Below the pieces are notes generated by a model. The model ran no database searches. It worked only from the letters and a program-made list of their open reading frames with translations, and was not told where the DNA came from. This document shows, in pieces, positions 1 through 13,800 of a stretch of 64,000 nucleotides of DNA. The number at the start of each line of letters is the position of its first letter. The first letter of the stretch is position 1. Origin of the DNA: Bugula neritina. Lineage: Eukaryota > Bryozoa > Gymnolaemata > Cheilostomatida > Bugulidae. The translations under genes were made by a program, and so were the position numbers. Location: NCBI GenBank assembly GCA_964035545.1, contig OZ037765.1, forward strand, positions 2,392,501 through 2,456,500. The letters run 5' to 3'.

Positions 1-3000
1 TTCCATGGCCAAGACTGCAGCTGCTGGTATTGGATATCTTCACTGCGAGACTTTCATTAATGGTGAGAAGCTGGCTCATTGCTTATCAATATGCAATACA
101 TGATACTATGCTATGTTATACTACTATGTTATGTTATATTATTATGTTATGTAATACTACTATGCTATGTTATGTTATACTAAAGGGGTCCACAAGCACG
201 CCATAGTTCACAGGGATATCAACAGTAGAAACATACTCGTTAGACCAGATATGACGTGTGTCATCGCTGACATGGGGTTCTCTATGAAGATTCGGGGGTC
301 AAAGGTTATTAGAAATGGTGTGGAGGAGCACGCTGAGGACGGCTCCCTCAGAGATGTAAGTATCTGTGTGGTCTCTAGGGCTATGTTCTGGTGGTTGACA
401 GTCTTTTCTACTCAATGTGAAACAGTTGAATTCGGCTTAGTTTAAATTATTAAAATCTTGTTTACTCGTTACTATGGCTACTAGAGATTTATAGATTGTC
501 AAAATGATTATTTCTGCCTCTCTCTCTGCAAACGTTGACTTCCAACCCTATTTATCTACCACAATAATAGTATAAGTAGATTTATATAGTTGTGATCCTC
601 AAAGGATACAGTGACCTTGACCCCTTGCATGTTGCCGCAGGTTGGTACGGTGAGGTATATGGCGCCAGAAATCCTGGACTGCGCAGTCAACCTTAGAGAT
701 TGTGAGTCATCACTGAAGCAGATTGATATCTACGCTTTCTCTCTGGTCATCTGGGAGCTTCTCACAAGGTGTACAGACCTTCTCTATGGTATGTTACGGT
801 ATGATATGGTCTTCCAGAACTCCTTCAACTCTCTGTAATTTGTTTGAAATAAAAATATTATCCTTTCAAATAAAAGTTTTTATTTGTTAGTGCTGGAATC
901 TATATCTGCAAATAGTTTTGTGTTGGTCTTGAATCACTTAGCATTGAGTGTACACCTAGTATTGAACTCTGAGTCACTTAGCTTTGCAATATGAAGACTA
1001 AGATAGCTGAAACTGTATAAGTACTTTTTCACTCTTTTGATGCATGTTGAAGCAATTTGCTGTTAGTAATTCACTTCAGACATCCATCAGAGCTGATATA
1101 TTATACAATACTTACTCTCCTCTCTCTCTGTTCAGCTGCTCACTGAAACTAACTGCCTTTACAGAGCCCAAGAGGTACATGCTACCGTTTGAGGAGGCGT
1201 TGGGAAGTCACCCTAACTTTGAGGCAATGAGGCTACACGTTGCCAAGGAGCACAACCGGCCAGCATTTCCTGTCAACATGAAGCGCACAGACGCGACGCA
1301 GCTGCTGCGAGAGACGGTGGAAGAGTGCTGGGACACGGACGCTGAGGCTAGACTCTCCGCTCTGTGTGTGGAGGAAAGATTCAAAGACATCGACGCTATG
1401 ATGGAGCATAAAGGTGTCTTGTTTAGTTTCTCTATCAGTTTCTTATATGCTCAGATTATTTGTCTTGTTTGGTGAGTCCCATTGTACTGGTGTAGCTGCC
1501 GCGCCATGTTTAACTTCCCTCTGTAACTTTAATGTACCGTGTTGCTGTGTAGCTGGGCCAGAGATGTCTAAAAATGACACGGACTGTGAGAAAAGGAATC
1601 GTCTCTCTTCATCCAGCACAGAGCTCAATGTTTCGGAGTATCCAGAGTTGTCTCCTTTGATGGGTGAGTTTATTAATTGATAAAAGTTTCACGCAAATTG
1701 TGTTACGAGTGTTTATCTGCACAAGTCTTTAGTGTAGATCATGATAGCAACTAGAAGCCGTCGATCACCTTGTTGAGGCCCCTTTCTCCCTGAAGGTTGT
1801 GCTATTCAACTGTACGTCTGCATTCTGTTTGGTAGAAGGTGACACTTCCTGTTTGGAGACTCGCGATGCTGCCACAACCAACCTTGACACGGCTGACCGT
1901 AATAAACCAGACGTGAACATAGACATGGACAGAGAGAGACTGCTCAGTCCCGCCAGAGGTACGTCTGCTTTATGTCACATATATCATACGATATTACTAA
2001 ATATATCATACGATATTACTAAATATGTCACACGATATTACTAAATATATTATACGATATTACTAAATATATCATACGATATTACTAAATATATCATACG
2101 ATATTACTAAATATGTCACACGATATTACTAAATATATTATACGATATTACTAAATATATCATACGATATTACTAAATATATCATACGATATTACTAAAT
2201 ATATCATACGATATTACTAAATATATCATACGATATTACTAAATATATCATACGATATTACTAAATATACCGTACAATATTATTCAACACAGCCCACTGT
2301 ATTATGCAGGCCGCAATATCTTAGTTGAGAGAAACACGCTGGCTGATGTAGGGGACGGGGCGCTTGCGGTACACGACAACACACTCATACCAGTTGAGGA
2401 GGCTAAGGTGAGACAGGCTGCCGAGGAGGAGAGAGTCAAGAGACAGATTTGGGACGAGCAGCAGCTCTCCCAACCTTCTCAAGGTTAGTGACGGAAGAAC
2501 TTAGTCTAGCGTGTTGGTTTTGGTATTTCTGTGCAAAACAAATTCTTTCAACTTATATTTTATGACATTTGATAAGATAAATGTCATGATTGTGTGTAAT
2601 CTCAGTATCCGTTTACTCTAGAGGTCTTTGCTGATTGTGTAGCTGCTGTTTCACAACTCAACACTTTCACTAGGCTGAACTAATAAGTTATCAGCAGCGC
2701 ACAGTTCAGCTGTTTCAGTGCTATGGGGTGTGTAGTGAAATATTAGTATGCTTCTATTTGGGGTGGGTTATTTATAATTATGGTATTATGATATACAGTT
2801 TTCTGTCAACCTTTGAGCCTAAAGTACACATGTCACATGATCCAACTTTGGACTATTCTAAATTAGATGCTGTCACCTGATTGAATAACTGAATGTTTCA
2901 AAGTTTTACAATCAGCTTTGTCTATCACTATGACTTCCTAACTGACGTTTCATAACCTGCCATATTTGTGAAGTGAACATTGCTGGGCAAAAATTAATTT

Positions 3001-4018
3001 CCTTCAACTCAGTTAAGACATCAAGGTGTTTATTTTTTCGTCACTTTAGAATATAGGATTACTAACTAGTTTTTAATTCCAACTTCACTGCCAGCAAACA
3101 ACTCTCAGGTACCTTGTCACAAGGTATAAATGAGTTTGACTGATTCCAAGTATGAATATCTTATAACAATCCTCAGTCAACATAGCGACTATCACTACAG
3201 AGTAACTCCTCTTGTAGATGTTTTGTATATTCACCAGTTCAGTTTTGTTAGAAAGATATTTATTTATGCAAATGCAATTATCCTCTATGTCTAGTTACAC
3301 AAAATTGATTATTCTTGAGCTACTGGTAATTCCAAGCCACTTGTTCCTGGGTGTCAAAATCAACATTGTAAGTGAGGCTGGAGTTGCTAGCTGTTGATAT
3401 CATATTTATATATCTGTTAGCTATTTGTAATGGGGAGGTGCTAACGATGCCTTAAACAGCTGTAGGTAATTTACATCAGCAATGCTTTTCAGTAACTGTA
3501 AGGGCACTTATGGCTATGATTTGGTTACACTCTGATACTTAGCTGTAGCATATGGTTGTTGATTATCCAATCGGATGAATTATTACTTGGCAACTTCTTA
3601 GTAAAAAGTCTTGCCTTTTTTACAGCAAACTACTTTTTAGAGAAAAGTTGTTTCTTCTTTTATAAACATTCCATGGTGAAAGAGAACTGCTTCAAAATTT
3701 TCTTTAAACTTTGCTACTTATTGCCTGCCCTTATCGTTGTACCAAGAAATTGTTTGTTCCACAGAGGGGGGCTGTGGGTCGCGACCCCTACCCAGGAACG
3801 TGCAGCTGGATGTACACAACGAAGTTAGAAATGAGTCAAAGCCAAAGGAAAACAACCTGAATGTCAGGAGGATAAATAGCCAGAGGACCATCTACGAGTC
3901 ATCTACGTCCAGCAATGGCGGGATGGGTAATATGCTCACCATACCTGACGCTACAGCTCGACCCATGAGACCCAAGTCTCTCAATGTCAACCTCAACATT
4001 AAACCAGAACTTAGCTAG
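1..4018 (+). CDS. BMPR2: BMP type II receptor (BMPR2-type) serine/threonine kinase, 3' part, 8 exons
   Basis: This is the C-terminal half of a single-pass BMP/TGF-beta type II receptor, a plasma-membrane kinase that phosphorylates type I receptors. Exons, all phase-consistent: 1-62 (starts upstream of the window), 186-355, 641-788, 1165-1413, 1553-1663, 1836-1958, 2310-2483 and 3765-4018 (stop TAG 4016-4018). Visible motifs are the catalytic loop HRDINSRN (HRD at 209-217), the activation segment DMG at 269-277, [10 protein letters not shown] with the APE at the start of exon 3, and the BMPR2-like [19 protein letters not shown]. The last kinase exon carries the conserved [19 protein letters not shown]. 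After the kinase comes a tail of roughly 220 residues that is polar and low in complexity, ending near [10 protein letters not shown]. Vertebrate BMPR2 has a tail of about 500 residues; Drosophila wit is the nearest arthropod counterpart. The NLRDCES match makes BMPR2 much more likely than the activin type II receptors. The oddity is DMG in place of DFG. Confidence 0.93.
1979..2268. repeat. 22-bp tandem repeat in BMPR2 intron 6
   Basis: About 13 head-to-tail copies of a 22-bp AT-rich unit with the core catacgatattactaaat. Variants have cacac or tatac in place of catac. The array lies in the short intron between the exons at 1836-1958 and 2310-2483 and starts almost at the splice donor. It looks like a young minisatellite; no gene is visible in it. 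Confidence 0.9.
2484..3764 (+). other. BMPR2 intron 7, no gene seen
   Basis: This 1.28-kb intron separates the last two coding exons, with donor GTTAGT at 2484 and acceptor TTCCACAG ending at 3764. It is AT-rich unique sequence. I saw no long open frame with protein-like composition and no RNA gene. Confidence 0.7.
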
Positions 4019-4868
4019 TCACAGGACAACTTTTGTATATACATAATATATGCTTATATTACAAGACCACAGGTTGTGTGCACTGTAGGATATGGGCTTA
4101 TATTACAAGACCACAGGTTGTGTGCACTGTAGGATATAGGCTTATATTACAAGTCCAGGCTGTACTTATATTTAGTTGGTATGATATATTGTATGTTTTA
4201 CTGTTATTTTACTGTATATTTGTATGTTTTACTGTTTCATATAGTTAGGCATAATATCATATTTACTGTGTGCAACTTTACCATTTAAACTAGTTTTAGT
4301 AAATATGTACATCTACCCGAATGCTTCATTATTACAGCGCAATTATATCTTGAAGCATATATATGGAGTTGTGTCGCACTGTGCAGCGTTAGTAGTTTGT
4401 AGATCCCATATTTACCAAATGTTCTGTAAAACCTACATTATTTTTGTAGAATATAATTTGCATTTTATGGTTTTATATACCCTTTACCAGGTCGGTACAC
4501 ATTTTCTCTCCTTGAGATTATATTACAATTGGCTTATCTTGAAGGCTTGCAAACTCCAGCACTGTTGGGTTAACTTATTCTGTTTGGAACTAGTCATGTA
4601 CTAAAATAGTGTGAGTTCCATCTGCCAAGTTTCCCAACAATACTGGAGCGTCCTCACATTTGTATGTCTCTTTATATGTACCCAAGTGTTGGTTATATTT
4701 ACATATTTTATACACATGTCTGTATTGTATACAAATTGATATATAAATTAAAAAAATACTATAAATATTACCTGAAAATTATATGTTTTATTAGTATACG
4801 TGGAACATTGTATAGCAATATTCTAGGATAAAAATTAATAAATAATATAAAATAATTCTCATTAAAGA
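4019..4868. other. Convergent 3' UTR region of BMPR2 (+) and VPS16 (-)
   Basis: Only 850 bp separate the BMPR2 stop from the VPS16 stop. Plus-strand poly(A) candidates are ATTAAA at 4747-4752 and AATAAA at 4837-4842. A minus-strand AATAAA lies at 4787-4792 (read as tttatt on the plus strand), about 80 nt past the VPS16 stop. If BMPR2 uses the second signal, the two transcripts overlap tail-to-tail. A 44-bp direct repeat occupies 4052-4155. Confidence 0.65.
4052..4155. repeat. 44-bp direct repeat in the BMPR2 3' UTR
   Basis: Two nearly identical 44-bp copies start at 4052 and 4096, and a partial third starts at 4140. Each begins gcttatattacaaga and includes caggttgtgtgcactgtagg. The array sits 34 bp after the stop codon, so it should be in the mRNA. 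Confidence 0.9.
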
Positions 4869-7800
4869 TTAAGTGTTTCTGAGCTGTAATTTTAGTCTCT
4901 GTATTCTGTCAAATACAGCTCTGTCAGCCATTGTGCACTGCTGCAGCACTAAATTCAGCTCATCTTCATTCTTTCTATCAAATGCTACTTCCGCTGCGTG
5001 CTCCATCTCTCTAGAAAATAAAATTACGAAATTAAGAAGACAATTCCAAAGTAGCAATCAATGGAACTTGCGCCATTGTGGCCATAACAATGACACTACT
5101 CAATGCAAAGTAGTGATAAGTTCTGGAGAGCCAGCAGTACACCTGCGTAGTAATAATTCAACTGATGAGATTCGATACACAAATTTTTTTAACATAATTG
5201 TTTAATTCAATCTTGATGAAAAAACTTGTAAAGATGCAAGCTAATGAAAAGTAAAATGCAAGTCCCCCAAAAGTAAAGTAAAATGATGCATTGGTTGGCT
5301 AATATCAGCTGCTTTACGAACTTGTCAACTTACAGCAAACCCACTGCTAGGAAATTGGAACAATAACACCACTTGTACTAGAATTATATTGATAGGTGCA
5401 AGTGGGATGCTAGACTACAAAATAATATGTGACTTGCAAAATTTCATGATATTATGAGAGGACAACTTCAAAAAAGAGTCAAGTAGGGCGGTAGAATAAT
5501 GATGGCAAAACAGAGCGTTGTCAAAAAGAGTGAACGAGTGTCTGCACTTATAAAGCATTTGGAGGTTTAGCAAAAAACTAAAGATGTTCTCGCAGACTCA
5601 TACGGGTCAGCTCTACCCACCCGATGCTGATGAGACATTTCACTTTCTCATCTGAGACTACTTTGTTGAGATATTTCGCTGCCTCTGCTTTGTTACCCCA
5701 CTTGGCACAGGCTTCTACGAAGGGCCTGTAGCCAATGGGAGAAGACTTCTTACTCTTAGAGAAAATCTCCAGCTCCGGCCAGTTACTGCACTCAGCAAGG
5801 GCGTTCACCTTCAGCCACCAGTATCTGAGTGGAAAGTAGAACACAGGCTATATAGTTGAGTTCAAACAACTACTAGTGTTGTTTGCTTTTAAAAAGAGAA
5901 ATAAAACAGGAACTATTAAAAACTGAGTAGATACATAATATAGTCTAAGTAGATGTATAATATAGTCCAAGTAGATGTATAATATAGTCTAAGTAGATGT
6001 ATAATATAGACTGAGTAGATGTATAATATAGACTGAGTAGATGTATAATATAGTCTAAGTAGATGTATAATATAGTCTCAGTATATAGCCAACACACCTT
6101 TTCTCGGGAACATTGAACTCTTTCTTCAAACTCTCAGCTATCTTCATGTTGCCAGCCATGACTAGCCGGTGCATCGTCTTGTGCAGTGATTGGTTGATAC
6201 AAGAGAGTCCTTGACCTTCTAACTGCTGCTGTCTCTCTAAAAGTCTGATTTGATCGTCCGTCATCTTTAAGAAATATCATAAAATACTAGAGGTCAGCAT
6301 GCAGAGCAAAAGCATTTGACACAACTATTACCAGTGTATTTAATATTCTATCTTTTTAAATTTAGTTTAGAGATGGAAAAGCGTTACAGAAAAACTTACA
6401 TACCAAATATGCTGCTCCAGATTAAAAAATGGTGTATAATTTTTTCAAAAAATCACACATTCCAAAAATAGAAGTTTTGAGAAAGTTGCATTCTTCTTGC
6501 CTTACCTTTTTTAAAACAGAAAAAAAATGAAATGCTAGAAGAAAAATAGTAGTTGTCATACCTTGGCTGCCCATTCATCTTTTGCACTCTGGAACTGTTT
6601 TTGAGCTTCTCCTAAAAGATACTTTTTTGCTCCAATTTCCTGTAGGAAAGTCATAAAAATTGAGTCTTTGAAAACTGGAAGACGACGGAATAAAGCTTAG
6701 ATAAAAGTTATTATATTTGACAATGAAATATCGCTAACTAAGAAACTACATTTCTAAAACCATAAACAAGATCAAGCGACAGAAAATCAATCACAAAACT
6801 TTCACTCTTCAGAATATTTTGTAACTGAAGGAAAGGAAAACATGTTTCGCTTCCCAAAATGCAACTGATGTCATAATACTCTCTACACTATAATACTTGC
6901 ATATCCTATTGAGGTTGTAAAGACAAATGAGAAGACAACTTTTAGCACCTGCGAAATGTAGAAACATGGTCTGTTAATTTAATCAGGTGAACAGGCAAAC
7001 CTACCTGTTCATCCAGACTGGCGGAGATCTTAAGATGCGCCATTTCATTATGGAGCCCTTCTTGATTATACAGACCCTCTAGGAGGATCGGATTCTCTTC
7101 TTTATAATACTACACAGAAATAGAACATGGAAATATCATTATTTAGTATCACAATCTCATTTAATATTAAATATAAGTGAATTATATGTTATATACAGTA
7201 TTAAAGAGGTAATTTTCAATTCTATCTGTGGTAAAAGAAGGGTGAAGTATGGACATTCCTTCCAGCCCAATCCTACTCTAACACTGGTTACACTGGTTAT
7301 CTATTTTGCACATATATTACCATAAATCGTACAAAATATTAAGCGATAGATTTGAACATTTCAACAACCCATATGATTACAATTTAACTTTAAAATATTA
7401 ATTGTTTTAGGAATTAACCAATGTACAGGGGAAATAACATTATTAAATTCTAAGTTCAAATAAATGAGCTTTGGCAGTGTGGTTTTATAACTAGTATTAA
7501 TACTAGCATAGCAGCTTATACTACGTGTACAGTAGCAATGAAACAGTAAAACTATACAAGCGCGTTATAATAAATTAGTGGGATAAATGGAAAGTATTAT
7601 CATTTAATAAAAGTACTGAATATTATACACAATTTTTTTCTCACCTATCTCCGCTTTTTCCTGAATATTATACAATATAATGACATAATATTACAATACC
7701 TATACCACAATACCACACAGTACCTTCATTAGAAGAGGAAGGGCTGGCGGAGATTTACGAATTTCCAGCAGGAAGTCCCCCACACTCCTGATAGTGTCAC

Positions 7801-10800
7801 TCAACTTGAAGATTACCTGGTAGACTAAAACAACAAATTATAATTATAAAACTGGTCTTACACCACTAAGAAATATAGATCTTGTATGTGTAAGTGACAG
7901 CAGACTGACATGTGAGTGGCAGGTGACAACAGGTGGCTAATGCAGATTTCTGAACAAAAGCTGTGTAACATGTGAGTGACAGCAGACTGACATGTGAGTG
8001 ACAGCAGACCGACATGTGAGTGCCAGGTGAGTGATTAGCATATGATGGGCTAAATACCAACATGTCATGTGATCAGCAGATGACTAACAACTCAGTAAAT
8101 TGCAGTCAACAGTGACAGGTGAGTGAGTCACAAATGGCATATGACATGTCAGCAAAAAAATAAGCAGGTAATTGAACAGCACGTCATATATGGGTGATAA
8201 GCAATTGCTGAGAGAACAAAAAAATGCAACACATATTTGAATAAATTGGCCCTAGCACAGTAGTGTGACTTGTATAAAAGGTGAGTTTTAACAGTGCTTG
8301 TTAAATGTTAATTAAAAATATCTAATGGAAGTTGACACTCCAGCTTTCCACGTGTGGAAGCTGATTGGTTTAAAATCTGGAGGTTAGTTAAATTCAACCA
8401 ATCCAACGTTGATACTGACCTAAATTACTGTCACCACTGTCGATGGCTTTCTTAAGTGCTGTGTCATACTTTTCTATTTTCATGAGCAAAGGAATTTGAT
8501 TGGCTGCCTTAGTTTCATGATCAAGTAACTGTAATATAAAGCAACATACATGGACACAATAGCCCGAAATTATAGTACATACCCAGGTATTGCATAGTAT
8601 GTTTATAAGACAACAAAACATGAAAAAATGAGACAACTATGATAGAAAATTTAATAAACTATAGTTACATAGTGGCGTAAAACACAGCAAGCTGAACATA
8701 TTCACAGCAAAGTACATTTACATATAAATATGTCAGTGTGAGAATAACCAATGTCATATAATCAATATTCAATATCCATTAGGCTAACTATACTGTATTA
8801 CTATGTATGTAACATACATCAATATATTCATGCGCATTACTGTTACTATGTTTGTTACAGTATAGTATAGGTATGAGTGTATGGAAACACACAGCACTCT
8901 TATCAACAACATTTATATTAAATAAATTATACTAATAAATAATACATTACTTAATACCAAATGTACAATACATTAGAGCTTATTCGTTACAAAAATATAC
9001 TTTTAGTAGGTCTATAGTTCATCAGATATTTAAATCTATCCTCATGCACAACAATCCAATAAAAATATAAAACTAATTTTCCAAGAAGTTAATAACGAAA
9101 AGTCAATGACTTGATGTAAAACAATTGGGTTATGTCAACATTGTAAAGCATGGGAAATGACCTGTCTAATGATATACAGTGATGAACATTAAGTATATAA
9201 TTTCTCAGTGTTTAAATACTCTTATTGTTAATTTCAAGTTTATAATTTAGTTCAAACATTAGGCTCTCTTATCTATGCAAGCATGTCACTCAACCCGTAC
9301 AGCGTACAGCAAGCCACCATTTGGAAAGAGCTGGTTGATAAGGAAAACACGACGAGATTGCTTTGGCACGAGAGAACAAGGCAAGGAGATCTCATGGGTA
9401 AGATGCTATTGGTGTGGTGAATTGACAGTCAAAAGGTTGAGTGTGAGTTTAAAATCTCGAGTTGGGTTGTGAATCGTGAGCTATAAGTTGGGTATAAGTT
9501 ATGTGACATATTTGATGTTTTTCATTTAATTGTTCCAAGAAAAAGATAGTATAAAAGACTTATAATTATAGACTATTATCAAACAAAATATATTTAAAAT
9601 TATATTTTATTTATAGGATATTATTACTATTAAAATTATATAATTCATTATATTCATAGAATACTATTAATATTATGATGTAGCATTATATTACATATAT
9701 TCATAAAATACTATTATAACTTTCATTATATAATTTTGTCGATATTACAATTATATAAAATAATTAGTACTATTATCATATAAGAATACTACTATTGTAA
9801 TAATAAAATATATGTGATTACATAATATTAGCAGTATTATAATACTATCACAAATACAAATAAATATGGACATAGAGATACTGAGTTTAAAAACGGGCAA
9901 TATGTTAGTATTAGGTTTCGAAAATTAAAGTAAATTAAAATGTTGGTTATTTTTAACTGCAAAAACCTAATCTATGATAACTGTAACTCAATGTACCAAT
10001 GAACCTTTACAGGCGACTCTTTGAGATTTGAAGTGTTTAAAAAGAAATTAGAACAGAATGTGATAAAGCCAGCCAATGTAACACAACTTCCCCCAATTGA
10101 CCCAACCAGATATTGTATGAAGTCACAGACGCATTTCCAGAGTAGGTTAGATCTTCAAACGCTGAAGAAAGCTAAAGAAGGGCTATCAGAGTCAAGTAAA
10201 GTGAGTTTACAGTAGATAGTACAAGCGGCTGATCTTTGGACAAACTATTCAAACGTTTGGCATCTTTTCCCAGACCAAATATTTCTAATGTCAGATTCTA
10301 CTGAATTCGAATATATTTATCAGCTAAACAAATATTAAAATTGCAAAGATTTTTATATTAAAACGGCTAGGAATAAAAGTTATAGAATTTTGTAGCGAAA
10401 TCTTACATGTTTGCTACTCTTGAAATATTTTTTCAGAAGTTGAAAGCTAAAACCTGTAACTGTTTCCTGTCTAAATATTCCGCAGATCTAACAACACGTT
10501 GATTACTGTAGATTCTAGACATGTACCCGGTTGAATCAAAGGTCAAGGACACATTGTATGACGGGTTCACAAAGGAGAGTAAAGGAAGATATCAATACCT
10601 TAAAAAGAGACAAAATAAAAACCCTGAAGATAAGTTTAAGTTCCCTCTATGCAGTTCGTGGGACTATGGGTGGCGACTCAACGACTTCGTACCTAAAGAG
10701 ACAATGACGAACCCAGACTACGGACGCAGGGCTATAGTTGAGAGTGACTTCTTCACCAGGAATGGTATACCTCATTACCATAGAAACAGACATTTACAGA

Positions 10801-13800
10801 GAGATGATGCAAGAGCATACGTGTTGATGGCAGACTAGATGTATGAGTCATAAGACAAAGTGAAAGTAATTTATACACAAGTAACGTAATAAAAGACAAA
10901 ATCCCAGCGTTCTACTGCTGTATATGTCCAGATTTCAAGCCATTGACTCCACTGAAATAACCTTAGCTATATCTATTACCAGTTATGTATAGTTTGAGTG
11001 TCTAATAGCATAAATATTGTCATATAATAATAAAAAAGAACTTGAAGCCCACTACCTAGCATATTGGTATTTGAAAATCAGAAAATCTATTATAAAGTAT
11101 AGAGATATGAACTTCAGGAGGATAAATTCCATGGCATGGAAAAGCAGTATGTTATATTGAATAATACATATCACTAGTTTAAAAGTTTTATCTTATAATG
11201 AAGCATATAATATATATAATATAATTTATATTTTCACGTTTTATATATTAGTTACAACAAGTATATACAAAGCTTTGATGACACAAAATAGAGACATGAA
11301 ATTCATAGTTTGTTTCAATACTGTATCTTTTTCTAAAGGACTTAATGTTTGCTAAAGAGCTTATCTAACAGCAAAGTAATAGCATTGTATTATTAAGTAT
11401 TGACACTGAGTACTAAGTGTAACTTTATCTGTAAGATAAGTGAAGGAATTCTCCCATAAGCCTACATATTCTGTTACATCCCAAAACTTTTCCTTTAGCA
11501 GGTGCAGTATTTCACAAATATTCACTGGATGTACTTTTACTTCAAAACTATTTTGTATGTTGAAGAATTAACTTCCCTTGTTGGTACATTCAAATATTTA
11601 CACAATTTTATAATATTACACAAGAAAATGTTTTCCCACTGCCAGGACAACGCTAAGAAGAACGGAAAGCTTTAACTTTCACAGAAGAGAACAACGTGAA
11701 AAAATTTATACTCTAAACATAAGAGTGTTGGTCAAAAAGTAAAAATTAAATACTTCATTAGTTTTAGGATAAAATAATTAAAAAATAATAATATTACAGC
11801 TTAAATTTTTTTAATAAACTACATGTACAAAATATATTTCAGTTTTAGATCAAAAATAAATTTCAATAACCATAATAAATAATAACATTATTTGACATAA
11901 AAATATATTAATATATAAAAATATATAAAAATACATATAATTACAATATAATTATACAAAGCAGTGTATATAATTCACTCGAAACCATCTGACCACTTTC
12001 TATATACAATAATACAATATACTAACCTTTTATATATACAATAATATAATATACTAACCTTCTATATATGCAATAATATAATATACTAACCTTCTATATA
12101 TACAATAATATAATATACTAACCTTCTATATACAATAATATAATATACTAACCTTCTATATACAATAATATAATATACTAACCTTCTATATATACAATAA
12201 TATAATATACTAACCTTCTATATATACAATAATATAATATACTAACCTTCTATATACAATAATATAATATACTAACCTTCTATATATACAATAATATAAT
12301 ATACTAACCTTCTATATACAATAATATAATATACTAACCTTCTATATATACAATAATATAATATACTAACCTTCTATATATACAATAATATAATATACTA
12401 ACCTTCTATATATACAATAATATAATATACTAACCTTCTATATATGCAATAATATAATATACTAACCTTCTATATATACAATAATATAATATACTAATCT
12501 CCTATATATACAATAATATAATATACTAACCTTCTATATACAATAATATAATATACTAACCTTCTATATATACAATAATATAATATACTAACCTTCTATA
12601 TACAATAATATAATATATAATATATTAACTTTTTATATATAAAATAAGACAAGGTTTCTACTAACCATTATCGCCAGGTTTGTCTTTCCCATCTCCACAG
12701 CCCTGTTAGCAATGTCACTATACGATACACCGGAGTTATCCCCCAGTTTCTCTTGGAGAATATTAGCTATTTTATAGTCTGGGTCTCTACTATTCTCTAC
12801 CTGCCAGTTGATACACAATATACCTGCAGACTTCCACTACACATAACACACACTGCACATTGCACACATTTGCTTCATTCTGAGTCTTTTTTTAACATTT
12901 TGTAAAGGTCAAGAGGTCAAATGTATAGACCAAATTCTTAGTAAGCTCTCTATTCAGCCTTATGTTAGTAGGGTTAGTCTGAGAGTGAATAAGGGGTAAG
13001 TGTGCCAGGGAGATAATTCTGGCTGTTTGCCAATATTTTGATGAAAGTATACAGTAGCTTTTTGCAGTTTGTTTAGCTATTTTTTGGCTTTTGTTTATGT
13101 TATATTTGTTTGTATTATAATAGTTAGTAGTTTCACTTGCCAGGAAGATGTTCTAAGGAGCTGATGTTTGTAAGTGTCATTATAATTTTGAAGTTTTTGT
13201 TTTTGTTGATACTGAATATTTGAAAGTTACTTATGTATATTATGTTTTGTACAGCATGTAACAATTTTTGATATTTTGATAGAGTACAAGACAAAGAGTG
13301 AACAATAATATTAAAGATTAAGATTGTTGCTCCATGCTTGCTGTTATCCAACTCAATAAGCCATTTCTGGCACAGTATGAGAGTTGGTACTGGTACTAGC
13401 CCCAAGTGATATGTTGTTTACGTTTTCTCATACTATGTAACAATTGAAACACTATAATATAAAGAACATTTTAGATGAATGGAAAAATGAACATGAATAT
13501 TACATGTATTGAATAATTCTAGCTCACACGCACAATGCATTGTGCCATACGTCTGCTCATATCCCACAATGCACTGCACATACGTCTGCTCATATCCCAC
13601 AATGCACTGCACATACCTTGTAACAGGCCCAATGAGCCAGTATTTTCTCTTCCACATCCTTTAGCTTCAGGTACTGACAGATTTTCCTAGCCAACAGATA
13701 CTGCCTTCTGTATACCAGCCTATCTATCAGAGTCTCCATCGTTATGAAATTTAATCTAAACATACAGTTAAGGAAAATGCGAACTTATCATTTTCTCCAT

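Noticed and set aside
1208-1390. Minus-strand open frame opposite the BMPR2 exon at 1165-1413
   Set aside because: It is the shadow of a well-supported kinase exon; composition and homology belong to the plus strand.
9275-9472. Plus-strand open frame at the start of the nested gene
   Set aside because: The ATG at 9283 in another frame splices in phase into the next two exons. The longer frame runs through the donor and has no continuation.
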